Source: Azorinus chamasolen (lineage: Eukaryota; Mollusca; Bivalvia; Cardiida; Solecurtidae). Taken from it: a DNA stretch of 64,000 nt. A program made the translations under genes and the position numbers. This document shows, piece by piece, positions 53,800 through 63,215 of this stretch; within the stretch, counting starts at the first letter, position 1, and every line of letters starts with the position of its first letter. The notes beneath the pieces are model-generated. The model was not told where the DNA came from, ran no database searches, and worked only from the letters and a program-made list of their open reading frames with translations. The DNA is taken from contig OY755239.1 in the NCBI GenBank assembly GCA_963576725.1, positions 56,515,453 through 56,579,452 of the forward strand. Reading direction: 5' to 3'.

Positions 53800-54037
53800 T
53801 GACCCATTCCAACCCTTTCTCCCATAAATTCGTCTTTCTATGCCTCTGTAATAGTCACTTTTTGAAACCATTGTGATATATAGGGCATTTGCTCCCTGGG
53901 AGCAAATGCTCTATTTATCACAATGGTTTCAAAACTACAAACGTCTAAAATGTTCCTTTTCTGTAGTTAATGCTCCTTTTCGGTAGATTTATTGAAAGAG
54001 GTTGGATCTAAAAATAGCCTATGAAGGATTGGGCTAA
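53800..54037 (+). mobile_element. F2 MITE, duplicated left start
   Basis: GACCCATTCCAACCCTTTCT to AAGGATTGGGCTAA; hairpin tip changed on both arms (GCTCCCTGGGAGC). Confidence 0.82.
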
Positions 54038-54247
54038 TCAATATTAGAGTCCGCCCATTATGAATATTAATCAGTTAATGTATATAATCTAAAATTATTA
54101 CCATAACAAACAAAAGAGAATCAGATGTGTAAACTATACGCAAAGAGAGCATATTCTAATCAGACAACCCATACAGGAGCTGTTTGACGCGAGTCTACTC
54201 TGAAAAGGCGAAACACTCTTGCAGCGGGGTCATAAGGTAACGGGTTA
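54036..54247 (-). mobile_element. F1 MITE, inverted, diverged
   Basis: Hairpin CAACCCATACAGGAGCTGTT; ends AAGGTAACGGGTTAA and shares TTAA with the next copy. Confidence 0.68.
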
Positions 54248-54488
54248 ACCCTTTTCCTTGTTGAAAACTCATGTGGCTGAAAAATGACATCATGTATATT
54301 TATAAAAAAAAGCTGAGTTTTACAGTGGCACACGAGGAATGTTTGGTATTGTTAGAAACTGTGCAGTCGTCAATTCTATTATAATTTCATAAACAAAAAT
54401 AGCAGAACCTGATTAGTCGGCTCTTGTAGCAGCCGTCTGATTTTGGTCTACTCTGTTTGCAAAGACGTTCATGTGAAAGAAGGGGTAA
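54244..54488 (-). mobile_element. F1 MITE, inverted
   Basis: TTAACCCTTTTCCTTGTTG; tip CGGCTCTTGTAGCAGCCG; ends AGAAGGGGTAAA. Confidence 0.75.
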
Positions 54489-54622
54489 ATACTCGGTTTG
54501 TTTATGGCATAATATAAATCTATAATAAAGAACTTATTGATCATAGTGTAATTCAATCAGTCAATATATATTCATGATGCCTTCAGTTATTACTTGAATA
54601 TTCATAGAATAGATGGTCAATA
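54488..54622 (+). repeat. F1 right part
   Basis: GGTTTGTTTATGGCATAATA to TTCATAGAATAGATGGTCAA. Confidence 0.6.
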
Positions 54623-54662
54623 TACAAAGCATATAATTCATTTTACATGCACCCTATGTTAT

Positions 54663-54880
54663 AGTTATCCAAATCCCTCATAGGCTATTTTTAGACCCAA
54701 CCTCAATGAATAAATCAACTGAAAAGAACAATTAACTAGAAACAGATTTTTTTAGTTTTGAAACCATTGTGATAAATAGTTCATTTGCAACTATGAAGCA
54801 AATGCTCTTTTTATCACAATGGTTTGAAATAGTGACTTTTACAAAGGCTTCAAAAGGCACCAACATGAGGAAATGGCTGA
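54663..54880 (-). mobile_element. F2 MITE, inverted
   Basis: CCCTCATAGGCTATTTTTAG to AACATGAGGAAATGGCTGA; tip altered (TTCATTTGCAACTATGAAGC). Lies 46 bases from the donor of the exon at 54927. Confidence 0.82.
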
Positions 54881-54926
54881 TACAGTTACACACATACACA
54901 CATGGTTAGAGTCACGCCCTACGTAC

Positions 54927-55899
54927 CGATGCAGTGTAATCGCCTCGTTTCAAATGCTCTGCAATGAATATGATACTATCGATCGCCTCTCTAACGTCGG
55001 AAGACAGACTGCTGGTACTCGTCTCATCATCTATGTCATCGCCAGAAAGTAGTCCCTCGGTCGCGGGAATAAGGCGGTTACCATCATATTCCAGCTCTTG
55101 CCTGTCAACATACCGATCTCGCATCTCGAGACCATTACATGTTCTGACAAGTGTTCGTGCAATTTGTTCATGCTCAAGATTTGGTCGACGCATAAGCAAC
55201 ATTTTGGGTAAAATGTTGAGAAAAACCCTCCGCACCCACGGCGCCATTGTATGGGTGGAAGGTGAACGGAAGTGAACATTTAATGTTATCACAGTCACTA
55301 TAATTGACAATGTAATAAGTATCATTGTGAAGAGTAGATACTTTCCAATCAATGGTACAACAATTGATGTTGGAGGAATGATTTCTGCTAACAGCAGGAA
55401 AAAGAAGTTCAGTGAGAGCAAAATAGATATACACAAGGTAATCTTTTCACAGCTGTCGGACGGGAGGTAAAATACCAGGATAGTTAAGCAGGATATAGCC
55501 ACCGAGGGTATTATTAAGTTGACGGTGTGGAACAGCGTTTTCCGCCTGATGGTCACGTTAAATGTTATGTCAGGAGGGTCAGAATAGTTGACATTCTTCT
55601 CTGCCGTGACAGCCAGGACATCCCATTCACCAGACTCGTAGAAGCCTCTCAGGTCAATGCCGTTTCGAATAACCTCCCTGGAGTTGGACTTTGATGAGCA
55701 TTCGTGAAGCAGGTCTACCTGTGTACCGTCATATGTCCAGGAGCCAAATCTCATGGAACATAGTTGTATGTCAAACGGAAAGAATTCGACCTCTATGGTA
55801 CAGGAACTTTTGTAGATGGCTGGAGGCTCCCATACAACGTTGCCGGTGTGGTTCAATTTTGCTTTGGCCATAAGGGTAACTTCGTATTGTCCATCGGCG
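54927..55899 (-). CDS. nAChR non-alpha subunit: Cys-loop to cytoplasmic loop exon (M1-M3)
   Basis: The 973-nt exon starts after acceptor ttatttcag with one base of a split codon, then ADGQYEVTLMAKAKLNHTG. Exon-relative residues: Cys-loop C33 and C47; loop B W54 in FGSWTYDG; the loop C region reads NVNYSDPPDITF and lacks the vicinal Cys-Cys, so it is a non-alpha (complementary-face) subunit. M1 spans about 126-145, M2 about 152-171 and M3 about 183-207. M2 is unusual: the -2' residue is Cys (SCEK), 12' is Asn and 13' is Phe in LLSLNFFFLLL, while -1' Glu and 9' Leu are kept. The loop ends IIFIAEHLKRGDYTAS at a strong donor TCG|gtacgt. Upstream the split codon matches AA at the end of both 110-nt exons, restoring YNNADG. 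The head-to-tail alpha-type paralogue lies 14.6 kb downstream on the same strand. Confidence 0.95.
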
Positions 55900-56238
55900 C
55901 TGAAATAACATGTTCTTGAAGGAAAAACAGGCATGCGGGAATGGCAAAGAATCTGATACTCTGCACAATCCTCGTCTATTATCGGCTCCCTCCGCGACTA
56001 AACTGAAAATGCTCTCACACCAAAAGTTTCTAAAACTTTTTTTTACAAATCAAGGCAATAAAATGCAACTTATCAAAAACAAGCAATGAAGCATTATTTT
56101 GGAATTTTTTGCAAAAACTTCAGGTAAACTGAGGTGAGAAGCGCAGAAGACCAAAGCTGTAAAGACTACTGTGTGTACTCTACCTAGCTCTCACCCTATC
56201 CCGAACTATTCGGCTTACAACACCTGTGTGGGATAGTC

Positions 56239-56481
56239 TTAACCCTTTAACTCCCCTAATAAACACTGTAAACTCGTCTAAATCGATATTTGGAACCCGT
56301 CCATTTTTTGATTGCAGAGGGTTCATGTAAAATAAATACAAGAAGGTGTAATTCTTTGACATTAATTTGTTATAGTAAACAGTGTAGATCCAGATCAGGT
56401 GGCTCTTGAAGGAGTCCTCTGATCTGGGTCTACACTGCTTGCATGTGTCCCATTTATGGGACCATGGGAGTATATGGGTTA
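56239..56481 (+). mobile_element. F4 MITE
   Basis: TTAACCCTTTAACTCCCC to GGAGTATATGGGTTAA; hairpin 56373-56440; GTCCCATTTATGGGACCATG near the right end. Confidence 0.82.
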
Positions 56482-56484
56482 AAC

Positions 56485-56571
56485 CCGGGGGCACCGGGCT
56501 ATGGGCACAATATAAACACTTAAATCCGGAGACACCGGGCTATGGGTGCAATATAAACACTTAAATCTCCT
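56485..56571. repeat. Two-copy tandem repeat, about 40 bp
   Basis: CACCGGGCTATGGGCACAAT then ATAAACACTTAAATC occurs twice with one difference each. Confidence 0.85.
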
Positions 56572-56843
56572 ATGTGACATTCATCTAATTAGCATTTGCT
56601 GGAAAATGTCAAAACTTAGTACCTGAAAATACAAGAAAGACATGTTATTGTTGAAATAAAAGTTTCTGACTGTTTCCATAAATGTATATTTAACATATGA
56701 CACATACATTTATCCAGTGTGGCTTACTTATTCAATACCTGATGGCTGTTGGCGATAATACCATTGGTGCAAACAAACAATTCAAACTATATGTCGTTGA
56801 CATCATTTAAGGATTAGTTTTCCGGAACCGAGTATGTTAGAAC

Positions 56844-56913
56844 TTTGCAAACAGTGTAGACCAACACTAAAGTGTTCATGTCGAAGCCCTCTGATCAGGT
56901 TCTTCACTGTTTG
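56844..56913. repeat. F4 hairpin, decayed
   Basis: TTGCAAACAGTGTAGACCAA against TTCTTCACTGTTTG. Confidence 0.55.
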
Positions 56914-56960
56914 TCGTACACATTATTTTCTTCAGTGATAATTTTGATACATCTATTTGT

Positions 56961-57158
56961 TTAACCCTTTCCTTCGTATAAACAAATATTAACGCATTTG
57001 CAAACAGAGAAGACCAGACTGTTCTGTTTGCTAAATGAATTTGATACGTCTGTTTCTTTAGTATCGGAACGGCTTCAGTGTTCCACTTTAACTAGTTTGT
57101 CAATGGATATTCAGTAAGTATTGAACTTTGGAATAAATACAGAACAGGGAAAAGGTTA
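56961..57158 (+). mobile_element. F1 MITE, hairpin lost
   Basis: TTAACCCTTTCCTTCGTATA to AGGGAAAAGGTTAA; AACAGAGAAGACCAGACTGT marks the deletion joint. Confidence 0.7.
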
Positions 57159-57484
57159 ATATTCAGTAAAGGCGGAGCCAGTTTTAATTATTCAGCAGAT
57201 TAAAGGTTAATTCTAAATCAATCCTCGGTGTGCATCAATATTTCCACAGTATGATTTATCGACTCCATCGAATGGTATAATCTGAAATTAACTTATAAAC
57301 TTTGAGGTATGTTATATGTTCAACAATCGTGAAACCAATGCCTGCTAAATGCTTAATATCAGATTAATCGCACAAACACATGGTATTAGGAAGGGTATTT
57401 ACTGTGTATAGTTTTATTTACGATATTAAATACGAACTATGTTAAAACACTTTCTGATCATCGTATGATAAAGGAGCATGTTCG

Positions 57485-57645
57485 CCATTTCTCCATCGAA
57501 CCCTGCATAGTGGCCACTCTTTAAAATTATCTCTTTAAGACGATTCCAAAGAGTGGTCACAACTTAGGGTTTTGTGAATAAACATACATGTATATGAAAT
57601 ACTGTAGAAATAATACGTTTACGAATCTTATCTGAATCACTGGTC
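57485..57645. repeat. FB1 palindrome
   Basis: GTGGCCACTCTTTAAAATTA against GATTCCAAAGAGTGGTCACA. Confidence 0.75.
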
Positions 57646-58039
57646 ATGATATTGAATCATTTCTGGATTTATAAATCTTCACTCAAAGTTTGATTGGTGT
57701 TACAAGGGAATTGAAGGGAGATACTTATATATTTACAATGAAGCAATAAATGAGATACTGACGTTGGGAAACACATATCAAATTTTAGTCTAGTCAGGGG
57801 AAGTCTTATCAAAATAAACATCGCAATTTAGAAAATCAATGTCAAAAGTGAAACTCCAGATAGCGTCAACTGCAGCCAAATCACACCTTTGGGAATCGCT
57901 GTAGGGTCTGGGATCTGTAGAGCAATACAAACTATGTATTTGCTGTGCACATCAATCACTTTGGTGGGCTGCTCAACTCTTGGCCTGCTAAACATGACCT
58001 TATTGGTATTTGAAATCGAGTAACTGAACATCACATCAG

Positions 58040-58090
58040 AATCTAACCTGTCTGACCCTCGGTCAATAGTTTCTCAATAGTTTTAACGAA
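58040..58090. repeat. F3 tail fragment
   Basis: CCTGTCTGACCCTCGGTCAA then TAGTTTCTCAATAG. Confidence 0.4.
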
Positions 58091-58146
58091 GTGAAATTAC
58101 CGTATTCTCCCTAACGACCGCACTCTATTAAACGCCCCACTACTTC

Positions 58147-58163
58147 GGGGGGGGGGGGGGGGG
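58147..58163. repeat. Poly-G run
   Basis: 17 consecutive G on the plus strand. Confidence 0.95.
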
Positions 58164-58246
58164 TGTACGGGCTAATGTTGAACAAAACAACTAAAACTCC
58201 CTATAATAACAATTAAAAATAAGAAATATAAGGGTTTTTTTTGTTT

Positions 58247-58352
58247 CAAAATACAGATAGTAGCTCAGTGTAGACTGAAAGCAATACAGATAACCAACCC
58301 CCTAGGAGCTTTCTGCGCTGCTTTCATTTGCATTTTGCAACCACTTGTGTAC
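58247..58352. repeat. PG fragment, decayed
   Basis: CAGATAGTAGCTCAGTGTAG and CCTAGGAGCTTTCTGCGCTG; an F5 follows at the TTAA. Confidence 0.5.
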
Positions 58353-58354
58353 GT

Positions 58355-58604
58355 TTAACCCTTCACTTGCTATTCACGTCAATATACGTACCTGTAAATA
58401 GTGAAGACCCAGATGAGACAGCTCCTGCAGGAGCTGTCTCATCAGAGTCTGCACTATTTACAAGATGATTGCACAACCAGTGCACTCCACAGCAGTGATT
58501 GCACAGCGAAATACGTGTACACAGTGAAGATATATGTAATTATACAACAGGGCATGGGTAGAGAAGGAGAAATGTATTTTAAAATTCAGCAAGCCAAGGG
58601 TTAA
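58355..58604 (-). mobile_element. F5 MITE, copy 3
   Basis: TTAACCCTTCACTTGCTATT to AGCAAGCCAAGGGTTAA; hairpin at 58397-58460. The shared small frame is open at 58401-58604. Confidence 0.92.
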
Positions 58605-58611
58605 TAGAGAT

Positions 58612-58805
58612 AATACTACAGTGCTACAGATAACGATGCGTACCCAAATACTAAAATCAGCATTTCTCCACCAAACTCTACACCGTGACCACGTCTCTTC
58701 GAAATAATTCTAAAGACATGTCCCAGTATAGGGTTTGGTGGAGAAAATAAGGAGATATTCTTGAAAATGTTGAAATGTACGCACATTATCTGGACTTCTG
58801 CATTA
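58612..58805. repeat. FB1 palindrome, complete ends
   Basis: CTACAGATAACGATGCGTAC to GCACATTATCTGGACTTCTG; stem shortened around CGTCTCTTCGAAATAATTC. Confidence 0.75.
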
Positions 58806-59279
58806 CAGTATGTACAGATTGAAGAATATCGAAGCTTGAGCACACATCATATTTCCAACAGCATACATATACAAAGTGCATGATACACATTGGCAGATAC
58901 TTGTAATCACTTCTGTGATAAATAATTTAGTTGTAAATGTAAAATGTAACTTATCATTTATTGTTAGGAAAAAAAACTGTGTTCGATACATTGTCATACT
59001 TAACCGAAGGGTACGTTCCTGTTTCAACTGCATTGGTGTTTGTCTGTCGAGTTTAGTGCACCCAGAAAGAGTAACAAAAAACATGACACCCCAAAATACA
59101 TTGATGTATCAGTGTCAACATATTGTTAGTACATATAATTTTTTAATTGAAATGTTACATGTTGCAATAGTTTCTCTCTTTTATTTCATACCATTCATCT
59201 CAAATAATGTATTGCGTTAAACGTGTATATGTTTAGAGCAATACTGTTGTATAACGCAAAATATGACACGCTGCAAAAC

Positions 59280-59535
59280 TGATAACTCCTTACTCCGTAA
59301 ATGCGCATTTAAATGCGCAATGGAAAAAGCGTAGACCGAGATCAGACAGCTGCTGTAGTGGCCGTCTGACCAGGGTCTGCTCTATTTGCACACGAACATT
59401 ATAATATATCTGACTCTATACTTCCTATCGATACCAAAATATCTTATGTACATACGCAACTGTAAAACTTCAGCTGATAGAGATTTCTGACGTCATTATT
59501 TCTAACATAAATATTAATTGAGTAAAGAGTTACAT
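59280..59535 (+). mobile_element. F1 MITE
   Basis: ATAACTCCTTACTCCGTAAA to TTGAGTAAAGAGTTA; tip CAGCTGCTGTAGTGGCCG. Confidence 0.72.
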
Positions 59536-59671
59536 GTAGTGCGTAAAATGAAATATCGGTGTTTAACCGAGGATAACATAATGTTACAATGAACAGCATT
59601 TGTATATGCCATTAAAATACAGCAAAGTCCCATTTAAGCGGACAATTGACATATTTTAAAGCACATACAGT

Positions 59672-60150
59672 ACCACCTCACTATATCGTCCACGTAATGA
59701 ATAAATATAGAGATCTGTAAACGTATGTGACTGTTTAACTATTTACTCCAAAAATAACCCTTTGTACGCCTTTACAAACAGAGTAGACCCAGATCTGACG
59801 GCTCCTGTAGGAGCCGCCTGATTAGGGTCTGCTCTGTTTGGTTATGGGATAATATAGATCTGATTCTACAGTTTCTGTTTTGGTAAACACAATCATGTGT
59901 TATTATTATTTAAATATTTATATTTATATTTAAATATTAAATATTTAAAAAAATAATCGAATTAATATCGATGTTGGCGTCATTTCTAACATGAATTTGG
60001 TGGAGTAGTTGGTCAATGCAGTGGGAAATTATGCCTAAAGGTTCCTATGGGGGCTTTCTGCATAGTTGTCATGCTGCATACGCCTACCCCCGCCTTTATG
60101 ACCAATTGTAAGACCGCTTTCAACTAGTCGCTTTAGAGATGTTTAGTCTG
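59672..60150. mobile_element. PG element interrupted by F1, abutting a splice donor
   Basis: CAGTACCACCTCACTATATC...GTGACTG | TTAA ... TCAA | TGCAGTGGGAAATTATGCCT...GTCGCTTTAGAGATG. Its right end falls about 7 bases from the donor of the exon at 60157. Confidence 0.75.
59738..60017 (+). mobile_element. F1 MITE inserted in PG
   Basis: TTAACTATTTACTCCAAAAA to TGGAGTAGTTGGTCAA; includes an AT palindrome (59899-59951, TTTAAATATTTATATTTATA) not seen in other F1 copies. Confidence 0.82.
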
Positions 60151-60156
60151 ACTTAC

Positions 60157-60266
60157 TTATTGTACAGTACAATATCGGGCAGCCAGATGTCCACCGAGGG
60201 AAGCTCTAGTGTTGTGATACCACCGTACTCTTTCGGGTCCCACATTAGGCTCACGTCCCTCCATTC
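60157..60266 (-). CDS. nAChR extracellular exon (loop A), proximal copy
   Basis: The exon follows acceptor gctttag in phase 0: [16 protein letters not shown], then a segment ending [14 protein letters not shown], and leaves AA before a consensus donor gtaagt. Its 110 nt give 36 codons plus two bases, which with the C opening the exon at 55899 make Asn and restore YNNADG. In the family this segment carries the main-immunogenic-region turn and ligand-binding loop A (the W-x-PDIVLYN tyrosine). It is the nearest upstream partner of the 54927-55899 exon, across 4.26 kb. A MITE composite ends about 7 bases from the donor. A diverged same-size copy lies 2.0 kb further upstream. Confidence 0.9.
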
Positions 60267-60498
60267 CTAAAGCGAGATAGAGAGATCACATCTACAGCGT
60301 GCAAACCAACACATATACGCCACGTATAGGACAACAGAGACATCACATGTACAGCGTGCAAACCATCACATATCAACGCGTATAGGACAACCACATGAAA
60401 TGGTATTCATGCAGAATATGACTGCAAAATGAGATTGATTATTGTTCATATTCAGGCAAAACTATCCATTATGTCACCGACATGGTTTAGATACTCTC
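60267..60498 (-). other. Unique intronic DNA between the two loop-A exons
   Basis: Two near-copies of CACATCTACAGCGTGCAAAC / CACATGTACAGCGTGCAAAC about 60 bases apart (60288 and 60346), followed by matching CATATACGCC/CATATCAACG; no exon seen. Confidence 0.45.
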
Positions 60499-60708
60499 TT
60501 AACCCATTGCCTCATAGGCTATTTTAGACCCAACGTCAACAAATACATCTACCGGAGAGGAGTATTTACTAGAGAAAAGGACACTTTTAGAATTGTGTAG
60601 TTTTGAAATCATTGTTATAAATAGAGCAAATGCACTATTTATCAGATTGGGTAAAAACAAAGACTTTTACAGAGGCGTGAAATGCGTCAATATGAAAGAA
60701 TTGTTTAA
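60499..60708 (-). mobile_element. F2 MITE, inverted
   Basis: TTAACCCATTGCCTCATAGG to AAAGAATTGTTTAA; hairpin reduced to TAAATAGAGCAAATGCACTA. Confidence 0.82.
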
Positions 60709-60984
60709 CTAAGACTGTGGTGTTCAAAAGGACTTACAAGTGTATACAAAATGCACTTCTACTTCCTGGTACATTGTACGATATGACTTAATTAGTTAAA
60801 TCCTTTATAAATAATTACATTTTCTTTCATACACGTCATAAACATTATTATCATTTCAGAAAGATTTGTCTGAATTTGAAACCTCAAATCTTATTTTGCA
60901 GAACCCGACAATAATCATGCACTCTAAACCTTAACATCTAGCACTGTAATGGCAAATTCGTAATATTCTTCTTATGACACCAAG

Positions 60985-61075
60985 TCGCAGCAAGGCACGC
61001 CAATACACATATGTGTCCCTGGTGGGAATCGAACCCGGAACTCCAAATACAACTAAGCCAAAGAATCCATTAATT
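60985..61075 (-). repeat. tRNA-related SINE fragment
   Basis: Minus strand has GGGTTCGATTCCC (B box, 61025-61037) with an A-box-like TTTGGCTTAGTTG 23 bases before it, too close for a working promoter. Probably an internally deleted SINE head. Confidence 0.5.
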
Positions 61076-61606
61076 GACGTGGTTGTGAGATACTGCTTAT
61101 GGAATATAGGCCAAATCAATTTGTTCACCCATAAACGAGTACATGTACATGTATATATTTTAAAACAAAGATGAAGAATATTTATTTAAAAAGACAGTAT
61201 TTTGTAAAGAATTGCCTACAGCGCTAAAGGTTCAGACCAAACTACACATGCATGTATCAACCGAATGTCTTAACTACTATAGCAAAGCTTGAAATCGACA
61301 TGCACATGCAACACAGGATATATACACACCAGTAAAAGCAACACTGTAAGACAAACAGCGGACAGCAATAGAGCAAAACCTCCTGTAAGTGACCACTCAG
61401 TAAATAAGCATAGCCAGGACCAACACAAAACTATGTAGCTACATTAAAACTGTTGAGAACGTAGAATGATGGTCCTCATAAACTTGCCAGCTGATCTTTC
61501 TTTCACTTCTATTGAAAAAATATGACATGATGAGATGCCAATTTTTGGATTCAAACTGTTTGCATAGGACAACACTAGTCGCCTTATTGCTAGCAATTAC
61601 AATCGT

Positions 61607-61858
61607 TTAACCATTCGCTTGCTGAATTTTAAAATACATTTCTCCTTCTTTATTCTTGCCCTGTTGTATAATTACATATATCTTCACTGTGTACAAGTAT
61701 TTCGCTGTGCAATCACTGCTGTGGAGTGCATTGGTTGCACAATCAACTTGTAAATAGTGCAGACCCTGATGAGAGAGCTCCTGCAGGAGCTGTCTCATCT
61801 GGGTCTTCATTATTTACAGGTTGGTATATTGACGTGAATAGCAAGCGCGAAGGGTTAA
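61607..61858 (+). mobile_element. F5 MITE, copy 4
   Basis: TTAACCATTCGCTTGCTGAA to GCGCGAAGGGTTAA; hairpin at 61752-61817. The shared small frame is open at 61607-61810 (minus). Confidence 0.92.
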
Positions 61859-61867
61859 CATTCACAG

Positions 61868-62042
61868 ATGTCCAGATAAGATGCGTAAAACTAAACTATT
61901 TTCAAGAACAACTTCTTTATTTCTCCATCAAACTCTATGTTGTGACTGTTCGGGACGATTCCAAAGAGTGGTCACAATATAGGGTTTTATGGAGACATGT
62001 CGATTTTAGTATTTGGGTACGCACTGTATCTGTTGCACTGCA
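61868..62042. repeat. FB1 palindrome
   Basis: GATGTCCAGATAAGATGCGT to GCACTGTATCTGTTGCACTG; stem TATGTTGTGACTGTTCG against AGTGGTCACAATATAGGG. Confidence 0.75.
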
Positions 62043-62062
62043 TTCAGCCTTCGATAGTCATT

Positions 62063-62230
62063 CCTTACAAGCAGGTGCCTACTCAATGCAAAAATAATGG
62101 GTGCAAGAAATGCACACATTTGGGTGCTTTCTGCACTATCATTTTTCTGCATTAAGCTACCACCTGGCGTACATATCGATATTCAGACCTCGTTTTTGAG
62201 TGGCCGCTTAATGGAGGGTTTGCTATATAC
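62063..62230. mobile_element. PG element, left end lost
   Basis: CAAGCAGGTGCCTACTCAAT and TTTCTGCATTAAGCTACCAC; ends GAGTGGCCGCTTAATGGAGG, about 50 bases from the donor of the exon at 62280. Confidence 0.68.
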
Positions 62231-62279
62231 ATGCACCTCTCGGACCATGTCCTTGTGCACGTGAACGTGGAGGGCCTAC

Positions 62280-62389
62280 TTGTTATAGAGGACGATATCT
62301 GGCAGCCAGAGGAGCTGAGAGGGGACATAGAGTTTATCTACGCCTCCATATTCTGAGGGACTCCATTTCAAGTTATAGTCGATCCACTC
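62280..62389 (-). CDS. nAChR extracellular exon (loop A), distal copy; possible alternative exon
   Basis: [16 protein letters not shown], then a segment ending [14 protein letters not shown] and AA at donor gtaggc. Like the exon at 60157-60266 it is 110 nt, phase 0 in and phase 2 out, and about 22 of 36 residues match by eye. The acceptor (caacaaaag) is weaker than its neighbour's. Splicing both copies together would shift the frame, so each transcript can use only one. It could be a mutually exclusive exon of the same subunit gene, or the relic or start of another tandem subunit whose later exons are gone or elsewhere. No earlier exon (signal peptide, loop D) is visible between here and the right edge. 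Confidence 0.82.
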
Positions 62390-62533
62390 CTTTTGTTGCA
62401 AGCAAAAGAAAACACAGTAAAATGCTTTTGTTGTTATATGGAACTGAATACTAATTACAAACACATTCATTATTTGCTACAAAAACATGCACTTTACAAT
62501 TTAATGTCTTCAGGACTCGGTGGTGAGTTTGGT

Positions 62534-62775
62534 ATTAACCCCTTATGTTATAGAGACGATTTATCACGCCTTTAAAAACAGAACATACCCAGATCAGACG
62601 GCTGCTATAGGAGCCGTCTGATCAGGGTATGCTCTAATTGCTTATGGAATTATAATAGCTCTTATTCCACTGTTCATTGGATGGCCACCATTCCCTTGTT
62701 CATTAGCTATTATAAAAATAAGTCCATGAATATTCATAAAGTCATGGATTATTATATAAATATTCATGAGTTAAC
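62534..62775 (+). mobile_element. F1 MITE
   Basis: TTAACCCCTTATGTTATAG to ATATTCATGAGTTAA; hairpin at 62575-62640 tip CTGCTATAGGAGCC. Confidence 0.78.
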
Positions 62776-62999
62776 TCATTGTCTCCTAGGCTATTTTTAG
62801 ACCCAACCTCTTTGAATGTATCTACCGAAAAGGAGCATTAACTAGAGGAAAGGAAAACATTATTTTTTTGTAGTTTGAAACCAATGTGATAAATAGAGCA
62901 TTTGCTCCTATAGGAGCAAATGCTCTATTTATCACAATGGTTTCATAAATTGACTTTTATAGATGCGCAAAAATGCGTCACTAGGGGGCAATGTGTTAA
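62771..62999 (-). mobile_element. F2 MITE, inverted, complete
   Basis: Shares TTAA with the F1; perfect inner hairpin GAGCATTTGCTCCTATAGGA; ends GGGGCAATGTGTTAA. Confidence 0.9.
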
Positions 63000-63215
63000 G
63001 AGGTTAAAACAAACAGTTTTGATTCCGACAAGACGCCCTGAGCTTCTTTGAACTTAAGTATTCGCATGTAAAAGCTCTCATTTCCGTTGCTTTGTAGAGA
63101 CATATGTCGGCATTGTGATAACCTTATATTTGATTCACATACTCCCAAATAGTATTGATATTGATCGAACTGCTCCTCGAGGAACAGTTTGATCTCGATC
63201 TGCACTTTTTGCCGA
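63000..63215. repeat. Diverged F3/F4-like hairpin region
   Basis: AACAAACAGTTTTGATTCCG at the left; AACTGCTCCTCGAGGAACAG hairpin then CTCGATCTGCACTTTTTGC at the right. Confidence 0.45.

Larger units (their letters stand above)
52913..54926 (-). other. Last intron of the non-alpha nAChR gene
   Basis: A phase-0 intron of 2.0 kb (gtacgt donor, aatttcag acceptor) at the place, just before TM4, where the paralogous gene also has one. About three quarters of it is recognisable MITE DNA (PG, FB1, F2, F1 copies). Region 53602-53797 shows nothing recognisable. Confidence 0.85.
55900..60156 (-). other. Intron between loop-A exon and M1-M3 exon of the non-alpha nAChR gene
   Basis: Inferred from matching split-codon phases (AA|gtaagt and cag|C). 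Besides the repeats listed separately, the stretches 55900-56235, 56572-56840, 57160-57480, 57650-58035 and 58806-59280 show no gene-like or repeated structure that I can recognise. Confidence 0.8.

Noticed and set aside
55935..55968. ATG upstream of the 54927-55899 exon as a translation start
   Set aside because: The open frame extends through the acceptor into the intron; the tttcag junction and the split codon with the upstream 110-nt exons explain the true boundary.
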